64,000 nt of DNA from Variovorax sp. PBL-H6 (GTDB lineage: Bacteria; Pseudomonadota; Gammaproteobacteria; Burkholderiales; Burkholderiaceae_C): the NCBI RefSeq assembly GCF_901827155.1, contig NZ_LR594659.1, positions 3,844,001-3,908,000 on the forward strand, written 5' to 3'. The position numbers and the translations under genes were made by a program. This document shows, piece by piece, positions 53,142 through 61,711 of this stretch (positions within the stretch are counted from its first letter, which is position 1; every line of letters starts with the position of its first letter). The notes beneath the pieces were generated by a model, which made no database searches, was not told where the DNA came from, and worked only from the letters and a program-made list of their open reading frames with translations.

Positions 53142-54755
53142 ATGACGACTTCAACTCCCACCCAGGTGGACATGCTCATCGTGGGCGCCGGCTTCGCAGG
53201 CCTCTATCAGCTGTACCGGGCCCGCGGGCTCGGGCTCTCCGCGCGGCTGCTGGAAGCGGGAGACGGCATCGGCGGCACCTGGTTCTGGAACCGCTATCCT
53301 GGTGCGCGCTGCGATGTCGAAAGCCTGGACTATTCGTACTCGTTCAGCGAAGCGCTGCAGCAGGAATGGGACTGGACCGAGCGCTATGCGAGCCAGGGCG
53401 AGATCCTTCGCTACATCAATCACGTGGCCGACCGCTTCGAGCTGAGACGCGACATCCAGTTGCGCACACGCGTCAGCGCCGCGCGCTTCGACGACGGATC
53501 GCGGCGCTGGACCGTGACAACGGAGTGCGGCGAGCGCTTCGATGCGCAGTACCTGATCCTCGCAACCGGTTGCCTTTCGATTCCCCAGGCGCCGAAGATC
53601 GACGGGCTCGAGAGCTTCGAGGGCCCCTGGTACCACAGCGCGAACTGGCCGACCGAAGGCGTCGACTTTTCCGGCATGAGGGTCGGCCTGGTCGGCACCG
53701 GGTCCAGCGGCGTGCAGATGACGCCGCTCATCGCGGCCCAGGCCGAGCACCTGACGGTGTTCCAGCGCACCGCCAACTTCAGCGTGCCGGCGCAGAACGA
53801 GCCGCTGGATGAGGCCACGCTGAAGCAGGTCAAGGCCAACTATGCAGAGCGTCGAGCCCTGGGCCGCGAAGCGATGACCGGCCAGTTCCTCAACGCCAAC
53901 GACAAGTCGGCACTCGAAGTGACCGACGAGGAGCGGCAAGCCGAGTTCGAGTACCGCTGGCAAGGCGCAGGTGGCGGCTTCCGCATGCTGCGCGCCTTCT
54001 CCGACTTGCTGCGTCATCCGCAGGCGAACAGGTACGCAGCCGAGTTCGTGCGTTCGAAGATCCGCCAAGTGGTGAGCGATCCGGCGGTGGCGGAACTGCT
54101 GTCGCCGAAGGAAGACCTCCCCTTCGGCACCAAGCGGCTGTGCGTGGACACCGACTATTACGAGACCTTCAATCGCGACAACGTCACGCTCGTCGACGTC
54201 AAGGCGGCACCCATCACCGCGATCAGGCCCGACGGCCTGCGCACCACGCAGCAGGACTACGAACTCGACGCTCTCGTGTTCGCGACCGGATTCGACGCGA
54301 TGACCGGCGCGCTGCTGGCCATCGACATCCGGGGAATCGGCGGCCGCTCGCTGCGCGACAAGTGGGCGCACGGACCGCGCACCTACCTGGGCGTCTCGAT
54401 CTCCGGCTTCCCGAACCTGTTCGTCATTGCCGGGCCCGGCAGCCCGTCGGTGCTCAGCAACATGGTGCATTCGATCGAGACCCACGTGGACTGGATCACA
54501 CACTTCATCCGGTGCACCCGCGCGGACGGCATCACCCACATCGATGCCCAGTTGCCGGCCGAGGACCGGTGGGTCGACCATGTCAACGAAGCGGCCGACA
54601 AGACGCTCTACCCCGTCGGCAACTCCTGGTACGTCGGCGCCAATATGCCCGGCAAGCCGCGCGTCTTCATGCCCTACGTGGCCGGGGTACCGGCGTACCG
54701 CCGCATCATCGAGGACGTGGCCGCGAAAGGGTACGAGGGCTTTTCGCTGAGCTGA
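53142..54755 (+). CDS. Type I Baeyer-Villiger monooxygenase (cyclohexanone/ketone monooxygenase family)
   Basis: A 537-aa FAD/NADPH enzyme. GAGFAG (15-20) binds FAD, the BVMO fingerprint FxGxxxHxxxWP is present as FEGPWYHSANWP (159-170), and GTGSSG (185-190) binds NADPH. It inserts oxygen next to a ketone to give an ester or lactone. The start MTTSTPTQVD has AAGGAAG upstream. It is divergent from the HSL-family hydrolase and followed after 19 bp by a MarR regulator. The substrate is unknown; context points to a cyclic or isoprenoid ketone. Confidence 0.95.
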   Translation: MTTSTPTQVDMLIVGAGFAGLYQLYRARGLGLSARLLEAGDGIGGTWFWNRYPGARCDVESLDYSYSFSEALQQEWDWTERYASQGEILRYINHVADRFELRRDIQLRTRVSAARFDDGSRRWTVTTECGERFDAQYLILATGCLSIPQAPKIDGLESFEGPWYHSANWPTEGVDFSGMRVGLVGTGSSGVQMTPLIAAQAEHLTVFQRTANFSVPAQNEPLDEATLKQVKANYAERRALGREAMTGQFLNANDKSALEVTDEERQAEFEYRWQGAGGGFRMLRAFSDLLRHPQANRYAAEFVRSKIRQVVSDPAVAELLSPKEDLPFGTKRLCVDTDYYETFNRDNVTLVDVKAAPITAIRPDGLRTTQQDYELDALVFATGFDAMTGALLAIDIRGIGGRSLRDKWAHGPRTYLGVSISGFPNLFVIAGPGSPSVLSNMVHSIETHVDWITHFIRCTRADGITHIDAQLPAEDRWVDHVNEAADKTLYPVGNSWYVGANMPGKPRVFMPYVAGVPAYRRIIEDVAAKGYEGFSLS

Positions 54756-54774
54756 GTTGCGTACCATCGGGGCC

Positions 54775-55227
54775 ATGAAACTGGACCTCGATCGCTACGT
54801 TCCCGGGCTGCTGCTCTGGCTCTCCAACAAGATGGCCGGCAGCGCCTCGGTGCTTTATCGCGCGCGCTTCGAGCTCGGCGTGACGGACTGGCGCGTGTTG
54901 TCCTATTTCGAGATCTACGAGTGGTCGACCGCGTCCCAGGCCTGCGAGCTCATGGGCCTCGACAAGGCGGCGGTCAGCCGCAGCGTGGCCATGCTGAAGG
55001 ACAACGGCTGGCTCAAGTCGCGGCCCAGTGGCCTGCGCAAGGTCGAGTACGCCACCACCGCAACCGGCAAGAAGCTGCACGACCGCATGATCAAGCTGGC
55101 GATCGCACGCGAGGAGGCGTTGCTCACCGGTTTCACCAAGCAGGAGCGCGAGAACCTGGTCCGCTACCTGCACCGCCTGCTGGGCAACCTCGACGCCGTG
55201 CGGGCCGTCGGCCGCGACGAGGACTGA
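54775..55227 (+). CDS. MarR-family transcriptional regulator 1
   Basis: A 150-aa winged-helix regulator: WRVLSYFEIYEWSTASQACELMGLDKAAVSRSVAMLKDNGWLKSR is the DNA-binding core, followed by the beta-wing and dimerisation helices. It lies 19 bp downstream of the BVMO and is probably co-transcribed, so it may control the BVMO/hydrolase promoter through the AGGTTG dyads. TTG 54757 is an alternative start; ATG 54775 fits the family. Confidence 0.9.
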   Translation: MKLDLDRYVPGLLLWLSNKMAGSASVLYRARFELGVTDWRVLSYFEIYEWSTASQACELMGLDKAAVSRSVAMLKDNGWLKSRPSGLRKVEYATTATGKKLHDRMIKLAIAREEALLTGFTKQERENLVRYLHRLLGNLDAVRAVGRDED

Positions 55228-55241
55228 GCACCCTGGCCGAT

Positions 55242-55964
55242 TCAGGACGAGTTGAGCGTGCCGCCGTCGACGGTGATCAGCTGCCCGGTGACATAGGACG
55301 AATCCGGACCGCACAGAAACCTCACCACGCCCGCGATGTCCTCGGGCTTGCCGAAGCGGCGAAGAGGGATCTCCGACAGGCGCTGCGCGCCGGCGCTCTC
55401 GATCAGCGCCGCCGTCATCGGCGTGTCGATCAGGCCCGGCGCGATCGCGTTGACCAGGATCTGCGGCGCGAACTCGCGCGAGAAGGTGCGCATGAGGCCC
55501 ACGATGCCGCCCTTGGCCGCTGTGTAGGCGGCGCGCCCCGGCGCGCCGCGCTGGAAGGCCCGCGAGCTGCACAGCACGATGCGTCCGACCGTCGCCGCGT
55601 CGTGCTGCGCCCGGAAGGCGATCGCCATCTCGTAGGCGTTGGTGAGATTGCTGCCGATCGCTCGCTCCCACACCTGCCGGTCGTCGGCGTCCAGCGGATC
55701 GTGCTCGAACACGCCGGCCATGTGAACCAGGACATCGGCCGGCCGGCCGAAGGACGCGAAGGCGGCGCGGCATTCGAGCGGCGTCGCCAGCGATGAGCGG
55801 TGCGTGCTCACCACGCCGAGCGGATCGAGCGCGGTGCGCGCCTGCGCCAGGCGTTCGCCATCGATGTCCACCAGGTGCACGGCAGCGCCATCGGCGAGGA
55901 ATGCACGCGCACAGGCCAGGCCGATGCCGCCCGCGCCGCCGGTGATAAGGATGCTGCCGGCCAT
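55242..55964 (-). CDS. Short-chain dehydrogenase/reductase (SDR 2)
   Basis: A 240-aa SDR: TGGAGGIG cofactor loop, HMAG in place of NNAG, Ser in LCSSRAF and YTAAKGG (YxxxK), ending YVTGQLITVDGGTLNSS. The altered NNAG motif is unusual but found in active SDRs. It starts 7 bp after the binding-protein stop and is last in that minus-strand operon. It is convergent with MarR 1. Confidence 0.9.
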   Translation of the reverse strand: MAGSILITGGAGGIGLACARAFLADGAAVHLVDIDGERLAQARTALDPLGVVSTHRSSLATPLECRAAFASFGRPADVLVHMAGVFEHDPLDADDRQVWERAIGSNLTNAYEMAIAFRAQHDAATVGRIVLCSSRAFQRGAPGRAAYTAAKGGIVGLMRTFSREFAPQILVNAIAPGLIDTPMTAALIESAGAQRLSEIPLRRFGKPEDIAGVVRFLCGPDSSYVTGQLITVDGGTLNSS

Positions 55965-55971
55965 GCCGCCC

Positions 55972-57204
55972 TCAGGCGATGGGCGCCATCTTGCAGCCCT
56001 GCTGCACCGGATCGCCGTAGAGCTTCTCGAGCGCCGCCTGGTTGGCCACGGTGGACGACTTGATGTCGAGAATGTCCCACTTGTCCGTGGGGTTCGGCTT
56101 GCGCGCCGTGGCCACCACGAGCCGGCGCAGCAGTTGGTGGTCGCCCTTGCGGTACTGGATGGCAACCGCGCCGTCCTGGAGGCTCACCTCCTCGAGCCCG
56201 CGTGCGATGCGCGGGGGCTCGGTGCTGTTCGCCTGCTGTACGGCCGCGAGCAGGAGCTTCATGCTGTGCCAGCCGAAGAACACGCGGTCCGACGGCGGCT
56301 TGCCTTCCTTCGCGCGATAGGCCTGCACGAAGGCCTTCTCCGCGGCCGAATTGTTCGGGTCGTTGTAGTACCAGGTCTTGCCGAAGATGCCGGCGAGCGC
56401 ATCGGGGCTGGCGCTCCACAGGTCGGTGTCGCTCACGGCCGGTCCGGCGATCATGATGTTGCCCGTCAGGCCGAGTTCCTTGAACTGCTTGAGCAGCGGC
56501 TCGACGTTGGCGGCGCCGCTGACGACCACGTCCGGCTTGGCGGCGCGGGCCTTGAGCACGAAGGAGCTGTAGTCGGTGGTGGCAACCGGCGTGCGATCAG
56601 CGCCGACCACCTGGCCGCCGGCGGCCTTGAGGATCTCGCTGAAGGTGGAGATCACGTCCTCGCCGAAGGCGAAGGCGCCGGCGATGAAGTACCACTTCTT
56701 GCCGACTGCCAGCATCTGCTCGGCCATCGCCTGCGCATACACCGGCACTGACGCCGGCGAGCGGAACATGAAGGGATTGCAGTCCTTGCCGGTGATCTCG
56801 CGTGCCGCCCCGTTGACCGAGATGAACGGCACCTTGGCGCGCAAGGCGACCGAGCCCATCGCCAGCGACGTCGCGCTGGAGGTGCCGCCCAGCACCGCGA
56901 CCGCCTTCTCTTCCTCGATCAGCTTCGTGATGTTCTGCACCGCGCCCTGCGGATTGGCCTCGTCGAGCCACATGAGCTCGGCGGGGCGGCCGAGGATCTT
57001 GGCACCGGCCTCGTCGAAAGCCATCTGCACGCCCTTGGCCAGGTCGCCGCCCTGCTGCGCGAACGGGCCCTGCTTGGCGATGACCATGCCGATCTTCAGC
57101 GTCTGCTGCGCGGCAGCGGTGCCGATGTAGAAGCCTGGCAGCGCGACGGCGGCGGCCGTCCCCTGGAGAAAGCGGCGGCGGCGAAAGCTCGCATCGAGAG
57201 TCAT
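55972..57204 (-). CDS. ABC transporter substrate-binding protein (Leu/Ile/Val-binding family), Tat-exported
   Basis: A 410-aa periplasmic protein. The N-terminus FRRRRFLQGTAAAVALPGFYIGTAAAQ has a twin-arginine motif, so it is probably exported folded by Tat. The type I binding fold follows (LKIGMVIAKQGPFAQQGGDLAKGVQMAFDEAG; VLGGTSSATSLA; KPDVVVSGAANVEPLLKQ). Such proteins in catabolic clusters bind aromatic or other carboxylates rather than amino acids. No LivHMGF permease genes are in the window. Confidence 0.92.
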   Translation of the reverse strand: MTLDASFRRRRFLQGTAAAVALPGFYIGTAAAQQTLKIGMVIAKQGPFAQQGGDLAKGVQMAFDEAGAKILGRPAELMWLDEANPQGAVQNITKLIEEEKAVAVLGGTSSATSLAMGSVALRAKVPFISVNGAAREITGKDCNPFMFRSPASVPVYAQAMAEQMLAVGKKWYFIAGAFAFGEDVISTFSEILKAAGGQVVGADRTPVATTDYSSFVLKARAAKPDVVVSGAANVEPLLKQFKELGLTGNIMIAGPAVSDTDLWSASPDALAGIFGKTWYYNDPNNSAAEKAFVQAYRAKEGKPPSDRVFFGWHSMKLLLAAVQQANSTEPPRIARGLEEVSLQDGAVAIQYRKGDHQLLRRLVVATARKPNPTDKWDILDIKSSTVANQAALEKLYGDPVQQGCKMAPIA

Positions 57205-57227
57205 GGAGGTCTCCTTGGAAAGAACGA

Positions 57228-58037
57228 TCAGCGAGGCACGCGCTTTTCCGCCACGGTGCCGAGCTTGGCGGGCGGCGCGCCGAAGGCGAGCCAGCCGCCG
57301 TCCACCGGCAGCGTCACGCCCGTGATGAAACTCGCGCGCCCCGAGGCGAGAAAGGCGATGGCCTCGGCGATCTCGGCCGGCTGCGCGGTGCGGCCCATCG
57401 GCGTGCGCTCCTCGATGTTCTCGAGGTTGAGCGCGCCCTTGGCAACAAGGCCCTTGACCAGGTCGGTCAGCACATAGCCCGGCGCCACGGCGTTGACCCT
57501 GATGCCGTCGCGCGCCCATTCGCTGGCCATGGCCTCGGTCATCGACGAAATGCCGGCCTTGGCCGCTCCGTAGGCGTTGCGCCCGGGATGGCCATGGAGG
57601 CCGGCGATGGAGCTGATGTTGACGATGGCGCCCGACCGCTGCTCGACGAACACGCGCGCCGCCTCGCGGCTCGCGAGAAAGGTGCCGCGCAGGTGGACCG
57701 CGAGGATGCGATCGAAGGCCTCCACCGTCTGCTCCAGCGTCATGACGGCCTGCTCCCCGACGCCCGCGTTGTTGACCAGCGCATCGACGCGGCCGAAGCG
57801 TTCGAGCACCTGTCGCATCAGCGAGACGACGCTGGCCTCGGAGGTCACGTCGCATTCGAAACCGGCATGCTCGGCGCCAAGCTCGGCGGCACGCTGCGAC
57901 GCCGCGTCGGCGCGCACGTCGGCAATCACCACATGGCCGAACTCCTGTGCCAGGCGCTGGGCAGTGGCCCAGCCGATGCCGTCACCGGCCCCGGTGACAA
58001 TGGCCACCCTGCTGGTGGGATCGGGGTTGTCTTTCAA
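57228..58037 (-). CDS. Short-chain dehydrogenase/reductase (SDR 3)
   Basis: A classical SDR of about 269 aa: TGAGDGIG, NNAG (LVNNAGVGEQ), ISSIAG and YGAAKAG catalytic motifs, end SFITGVTLPVDGGWLAFG. The start is set to TTG 58037 because AGGAGA lies 5 nt upstream; ATG 58079 would extend the protein by 14 residues but has no ribosome site. It is first in a minus-strand unit with the Tat-exported binding protein and SDR 2. A FadR-type site and repeated CTATTG elements lie upstream. Confidence 0.88.
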   Translation of the reverse strand: MKDNPDPTSRVAIVTGAGDGIGWATAQRLAQEFGHVVIADVRADAASQRAAELGAEHAGFECDVTSEASVVSLMRQVLERFGRVDALVNNAGVGEQAVMTLEQTVEAFDRILAVHLRGTFLASREAARVFVEQRSGAIVNISSIAGLHGHPGRNAYGAAKAGISSMTEAMASEWARDGIRVNAVAPGYVLTDLVKGLVAKGALNLENIEERTPMGRTAQPAEIAEAIAFLASGRASFITGVTLPVDGGWLAFGAPPAKLGTVAEKRVPR

Positions 58038-58095
58038 GTCTGTCTCCTGGCCACGGGCCGCCGGAATGGCGAAGGCCATTATGCCGACCTTTCGT

Positions 58096-58121
58096 CTATT
58101 GGTCTGTCCTATTGCCTATTG
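58096..58121. promoter_or_regulatory. FadR-like site and CTATTG repeats upstream of SDR 3
   Basis: TGGTCTGTCCT (58100-58110) matches the FadR-type core with two changes. CTATTG occurs three times (58096, 58109, 58116). Confidence 0.35.
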
Positions 58122-58143
58122 GACCATTACCAAGCCGCCGTGC

Positions 58144-59697
58144 TCAGCAGGGATCCGGCACGAAGACGTTCTTGCCGCCGACCTGGGACACGGTGCCCGG
58201 CAGGCCGAGCGCATCGACGGCTTCGATCCTCTGCAGCGTCTGCGCATCGCCGGGCGTCACGGCGACGAAGCGCTCGCCGGTGGAGGCAAGCCGGCCGAAC
58301 AGCACGCCCGACTCCGGCCCGGACTTGCCGTGCAGCACAGCATAGGTCTCGATCGCCGCCCTGCCCTTCGGCGCATCGACGATCGCGACCTTGGGCGCCT
58401 TGTCGATCTCGTCCTGGATCACCGACGCGGGTTCGCGCACGAAGGGCTGCGTCGGGAGGGCCGTGGAGAACAGCCCCACGGCCTCCTTCGTGACCAGGCC
58501 GCCGTTGGCCATCACCAGCCCGAAGGAGCCGGGACTGGCGCGCACGCGTTGCACCATCTCGGCGATGGCATGCGTCACGTAGTTGTTGCCCGGCCCGCCG
58601 AAGTAAGGGAGACCGCCGGTCACGGTGAATCCGCGTGGATCGTCGAGAGAAAGACCGAGCTCGCTGCAGGCGATCTGCACCGCCGACGGGAAGCAGCTGT
58701 AGATGTCGAGGAAGGACACGTCGGCCAGCGATTTGCCTGCCTGCGCCAGCGCATGCTGCGCGGACAGGCGCATCGCCGGCGAGCGGTCCAGCCGGGCGCG
58801 CTCGCTCACGAACCACTGGTCGTGCGCCGCCGCGGTGCCGTGCAGGTACACCCGCTTGTCGCGCGCAATGCCGAGGGCATCGGCCAGCGCCTCGGAGACG
58901 ACGAAGAACGCGGCCGACTGGTCGATGAAGGCGCTGGCCGTCATCAGCTTGGTGAATGGAAAGCCGACGTAGGGGTTCTCGGGCGTCACCTCGGCAATGG
59001 CTTCTGCACCGTAGCCGGTGCGGCGCGTGGCGAGCGGGTTGTCCCGGGCCACCTGCGCGAACCGCGCGAAGAGCCGCGCGCTCGCCTCGCGGTAGGCATC
59101 GACCGTCTGTCCCGCGGCCTGGCGCAAGGCCTGGCCGATCATCGCGTACATCGCGATCGCCGAGCGCATGCCGTGCGCTTCCTCGGCAGCGGTGTACATG
59201 CCCTTGGGGCCGTCGAGCACGTCGGGCGCGGTCGGCGCATCCTCGCCCCACTCGAGCGAGAGGCCTGCGCGCTTGGCCGCCAGCTCGGTGCGCAACGCCT
59301 CACCGCCGACGATCAGCGCGGCCTGCGATTCGCCGTTGGCGATACGCTCGCATGCGCGCGCCAGCATCACCTGCGGCGAGTCGCCGCCATGGGGCGGATA
59401 GACCAGGTCGCGCGGGCTCGCGCCGAGCAGCCGGGCCAGTGACCAGGGTGCGTTCACGAGCTTGCCGAAGGGCGACGCGAAGCGCGGCAACGTGTCGGCG
59501 AACAGGCGAATGACGACAAGCGAGTCGATCGCTCGCACGAGCGCATCGCCGGCGCCGCTATCGGCCGCAGCCAGGCGCGCGGCGTCGTGCATCAGCTGCA
59601 AGGGCGAGCGACCCTGCTGCGGCGTCGAGATCGTGTCGGTCACCTGGCCGGAGCCGACGATGACCGGAACGCGGTTCGGGTCTGGACGGCGGCTCAC
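58144..59697 (-). CDS. Thiolase-family acetyl-CoA acetyltransferase-like protein (517 aa)
   Basis: A 517-aa thiolase-superfamily protein of the longer acetyl-CoA acetyltransferase type. Recognisable segments are VIVGSGQVTD, GGDSPQVMLARACERIANGESQ, FLDIYSCFPSAVQIA, and GGPGNNYVTHAIAEMVQ, plus an extra C-terminal domain (about 430-517). It begins with GTG, which overlaps the crotonase stop (GTGA). It may catalyse the terminal thiolytic step of the pathway, but this subgroup is poorly characterised. Confidence 0.85.
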   Translation of the reverse strand: MSRRPDPNRVPVIVGSGQVTDTISTPQQGRSPLQLMHDAARLAAADSGAGDALVRAIDSLVVIRLFADTLPRFASPFGKLVNAPWSLARLLGASPRDLVYPPHGGDSPQVMLARACERIANGESQAALIVGGEALRTELAAKRAGLSLEWGEDAPTAPDVLDGPKGMYTAAEEAHGMRSAIAMYAMIGQALRQAAGQTVDAYREASARLFARFAQVARDNPLATRRTGYGAEAIAEVTPENPYVGFPFTKLMTASAFIDQSAAFFVVSEALADALGIARDKRVYLHGTAAAHDQWFVSERARLDRSPAMRLSAQHALAQAGKSLADVSFLDIYSCFPSAVQIACSELGLSLDDPRGFTVTGGLPYFGGPGNNYVTHAIAEMVQRVRASPGSFGLVMANGGLVTKEAVGLFSTALPTQPFVREPASVIQDEIDKAPKVAIVDAPKGRAAIETYAVLHGKSGPESGVLFGRLASTGERFVAVTPGDAQTLQRIEAVDALGLPGTVSQVGGKNVFVPDPC

Positions 59698-60488
59698 TTG
59701 TTCTTCCACTCCGGCTTGCGCTTTTCGGCGAAGGCGCGCGGACCTTCGACATAGTCCTCGCTGCTGCGCAGCCGCTTCGCGGCCGGGAACTCGCGTGCCG
59801 CCAGCACCTTCTGTTCGAAGTCCTCGCCCAGCATCGTCTTGCGTGCCACCTGCTTGGTCGCGCGCAGCGAGAGCGGCGAGCATTCGAGCAACTGCGCGGC
59901 CCAGCGGCGCGCCTCAGCCAAAGCCTGCCCCGCCGGCGCCAGGGCGGTGACGAATCCGAGATCGAATCCTTCCTTTGCCGGGACGCGCCGCCCAGTCAGC
60001 AGGATTCCCATCGCGCGAGGCAGACCGATCGCGCGCGGCAGGTACTGCACACCGCCCGCCAGCGCCGCCAGCCCGACGCGCGGCTCCGACAACGCGAAGA
60101 AGGCGTTCTCCGCGGCGATCACGATGTCGCATGCGAGCGAGAGCTCGAAACCGCCGCCCATGGCGATCCCGTTCACTGCGGCGATCACCGGCTTGTCGAG
60201 GTCGAAGCGCGTGCTGAGGCCCGCGAAGCCGCCCGGCGGAAAGTGCCGCACGCCGCGCTGCGCATGCGCTTTCAGGTCGTTGCCGGTGGAGAAGGCGCGC
60301 TCGCCGGCGCCGGTGACGATGGCGACCCATTGCTCATCGTCCCCGGCGAATTCGGTCCACACGCCGTCGAGTTCCAGGTCGGCCTCGTAGTGCAGCGAGT
60401 TCATCACCTCCGGCCGGTTCATGGTGACGATGGTGAGATGGCCGTCGCGCTCGACGGTGCAGAACTCCTTGATGACGATGTCGCCCAT
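59694..60488 (-). CDS. Enoyl-CoA hydratase/isomerase family protein (crotonase 3)
   Basis: A 264-aa crotonase with oxyanion-hole motifs ERAFSTGNDL and NGIAMGGGFELSLACDIVIAAE. FALSEPRVGLAALAGGVQYLPR keeps a Glu in the second catalytic position, so among the three crotonases here it looks most like a true hydratase. It starts 4 bp after the nitronate-monooxygenase-family gene and overlaps the thiolase gene by 4 bp. Confidence 0.92.
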   Translation of the reverse strand: MGDIVIKEFCTVERDGHLTIVTMNRPEVMNSLHYEADLELDGVWTEFAGDDEQWVAIVTGAGERAFSTGNDLKAHAQRGVRHFPPGGFAGLSTRFDLDKPVIAAVNGIAMGGGFELSLACDIVIAAENAFFALSEPRVGLAALAGGVQYLPRAIGLPRAMGILLTGRRVPAKEGFDLGFVTALAPAGQALAEARRWAAQLLECSPLSLRATKQVARKTMLGEDFEQKVLAAREFPAAKRLRSSEDYVEGPRAFAEKRKPEWKNK

Positions 60489-60491
60489 TGC

Positions 60492-61628
60492 TCAGCCCTC
60501 CTGCGACAGGTTGACCAGCGGGGACAGCCGCTCGGCCGTCTCGACGTACTCGGTCATCATGTTCATGACGATCTGCCGGACAGAGGTCTCCTCGTTCATG
60601 AGGCCAACCACCTGGCCTGCCGGCATCGAGACGAGGTCGGCGCGCCCGGCTTTCTCGATGCGCACCCGCGCCGCGTGATAGAGCGCGTTCTGCAGCGGCG
60701 GCAGCAGGTGCTTCGGCGCACCCGGCTGTTCCCAAACCTCCGACGTCTTGCTCCTGATCATGCGCACGGACTTGCCGGTCATCCATTTGCGGCGCACCGC
60801 ATCCTCGGTGCGGGCATTGAAGAGCACCTGCTTCTCGAGCGGCGTGAGCTCGCTCTCACGGGTGCCGAGCCAGATGGTGCCGCACCACACGCCCTGCGCG
60901 CCGAGCGCGAACGCCGCGAGGATCTGCCGCCCACGGCTGATCCCGCCAGCCGCCAGCACGGCAATGCCGGGCCCGGCCGCATCCACGATCTGTGGCACCA
61001 GCACCAGGGTCGAAATCTCGCCCGTGTGCCCGCCGGCCTCGGTGCCCTGCGCGATCAGGATGTCGACGCCAGCGTCCCGCTGCGCGGCCGCGTGCGCAGG
61101 CTTTCCGCACAGCGCGCCGACCAGCAGCCCGCGGCCATGCAACTCGTCGACGATCTCCTTCGGCGGGGCGCCGAGCGCATTGACGACCAGCTTGACCTGG
61201 GGATGGCGCAGCGCGACGTCGATCAGGCGGCGCGATCCGGCCGGGCCATGGTTGCGCTCCTTCGCCGCACGCTCCTCGCGCACTGCGCGCGCCTCGTCGG
61301 GAGGCAGCTCGGGCACCTTCTCGTCGCGCAGGAACTTCTGCAGGAATTCCTTCTGCTCCGCCGGCACGATGTCTTCGAGCTGTTCGGTGCGGGCGTCGGC
61401 CTCCTTGTCGTACTTCGAGGGGATCAGCACGTCGATGCCGTAGGGCTTGCCGTCCACATGCTCGTCGATCCACTTGAGCTCCTGCTGGAGCTGTTGCGGC
61501 GAGTGCGTGCCGGCGCCGAGCACGCCGAAGCCGCCTGCCCGGGTGATCTCGACGACCACGTCACGGCAGTGCGAGAAGGCAAAGATCGGCACGTCGCAGC
61601 CGAGGCGTTCGCAGATGGGGGTCTTCAT
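60492..61628 (-). CDS. Nitronate-monooxygenase-family FMN enzyme (378 aa, Rv1533-like)
   Basis: A larger family member: ICERLGCDVPIFAFSHCRDVVVEITRAGGFGVLGAGTHSP at the N-terminus, GVDILIAQGTEAGGHTGEI at the FMN site, and AAGGISRGRQILAAFALGAQGVWCGTIWL for phosphate binding. The opening resembles the actinobacterial Rv1533 group more than classical nitronate monooxygenases. In this operon (crotonase, thiolase) it probably acts on a CoA ester. A dyad with AGGTTG/TCAACCT arms lies 51 bp upstream of its ATG. Confidence 0.88.
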   Translation of the reverse strand: MKTPICERLGCDVPIFAFSHCRDVVVEITRAGGFGVLGAGTHSPQQLQQELKWIDEHVDGKPYGIDVLIPSKYDKEADARTEQLEDIVPAEQKEFLQKFLRDEKVPELPPDEARAVREERAAKERNHGPAGSRRLIDVALRHPQVKLVVNALGAPPKEIVDELHGRGLLVGALCGKPAHAAAQRDAGVDILIAQGTEAGGHTGEISTLVLVPQIVDAAGPGIAVLAAGGISRGRQILAAFALGAQGVWCGTIWLGTRESELTPLEKQVLFNARTEDAVRRKWMTGKSVRMIRSKTSEVWEQPGAPKHLLPPLQNALYHAARVRIEKAGRADLVSMPAGQVVGLMNEETSVRQIVMNMMTEYVETAERLSPLVNLSQEG

Positions 61629-61678
61629 GATGTCTCCTGGTCTCTGCTATTCAGTATGCATAGCATTTGAACGGAATG

Positions 61679-61696
61679 AGGTTGATAGGTCAACCT
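61679..61696. promoter_or_regulatory. Inverted-repeat operator upstream of the nitronate-monooxygenase-family gene
   Basis: AGGTTGATAGGTCAACCT has perfect 7-bp arms and a 4-bp spacer. It matches AGGTTGTCTAGTCAACTT upstream of the BVMO at 13 of 18 positions. Confidence 0.55.
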
Positions 61697-61711
61697 GCAG
61701 TCACGCGAGCC

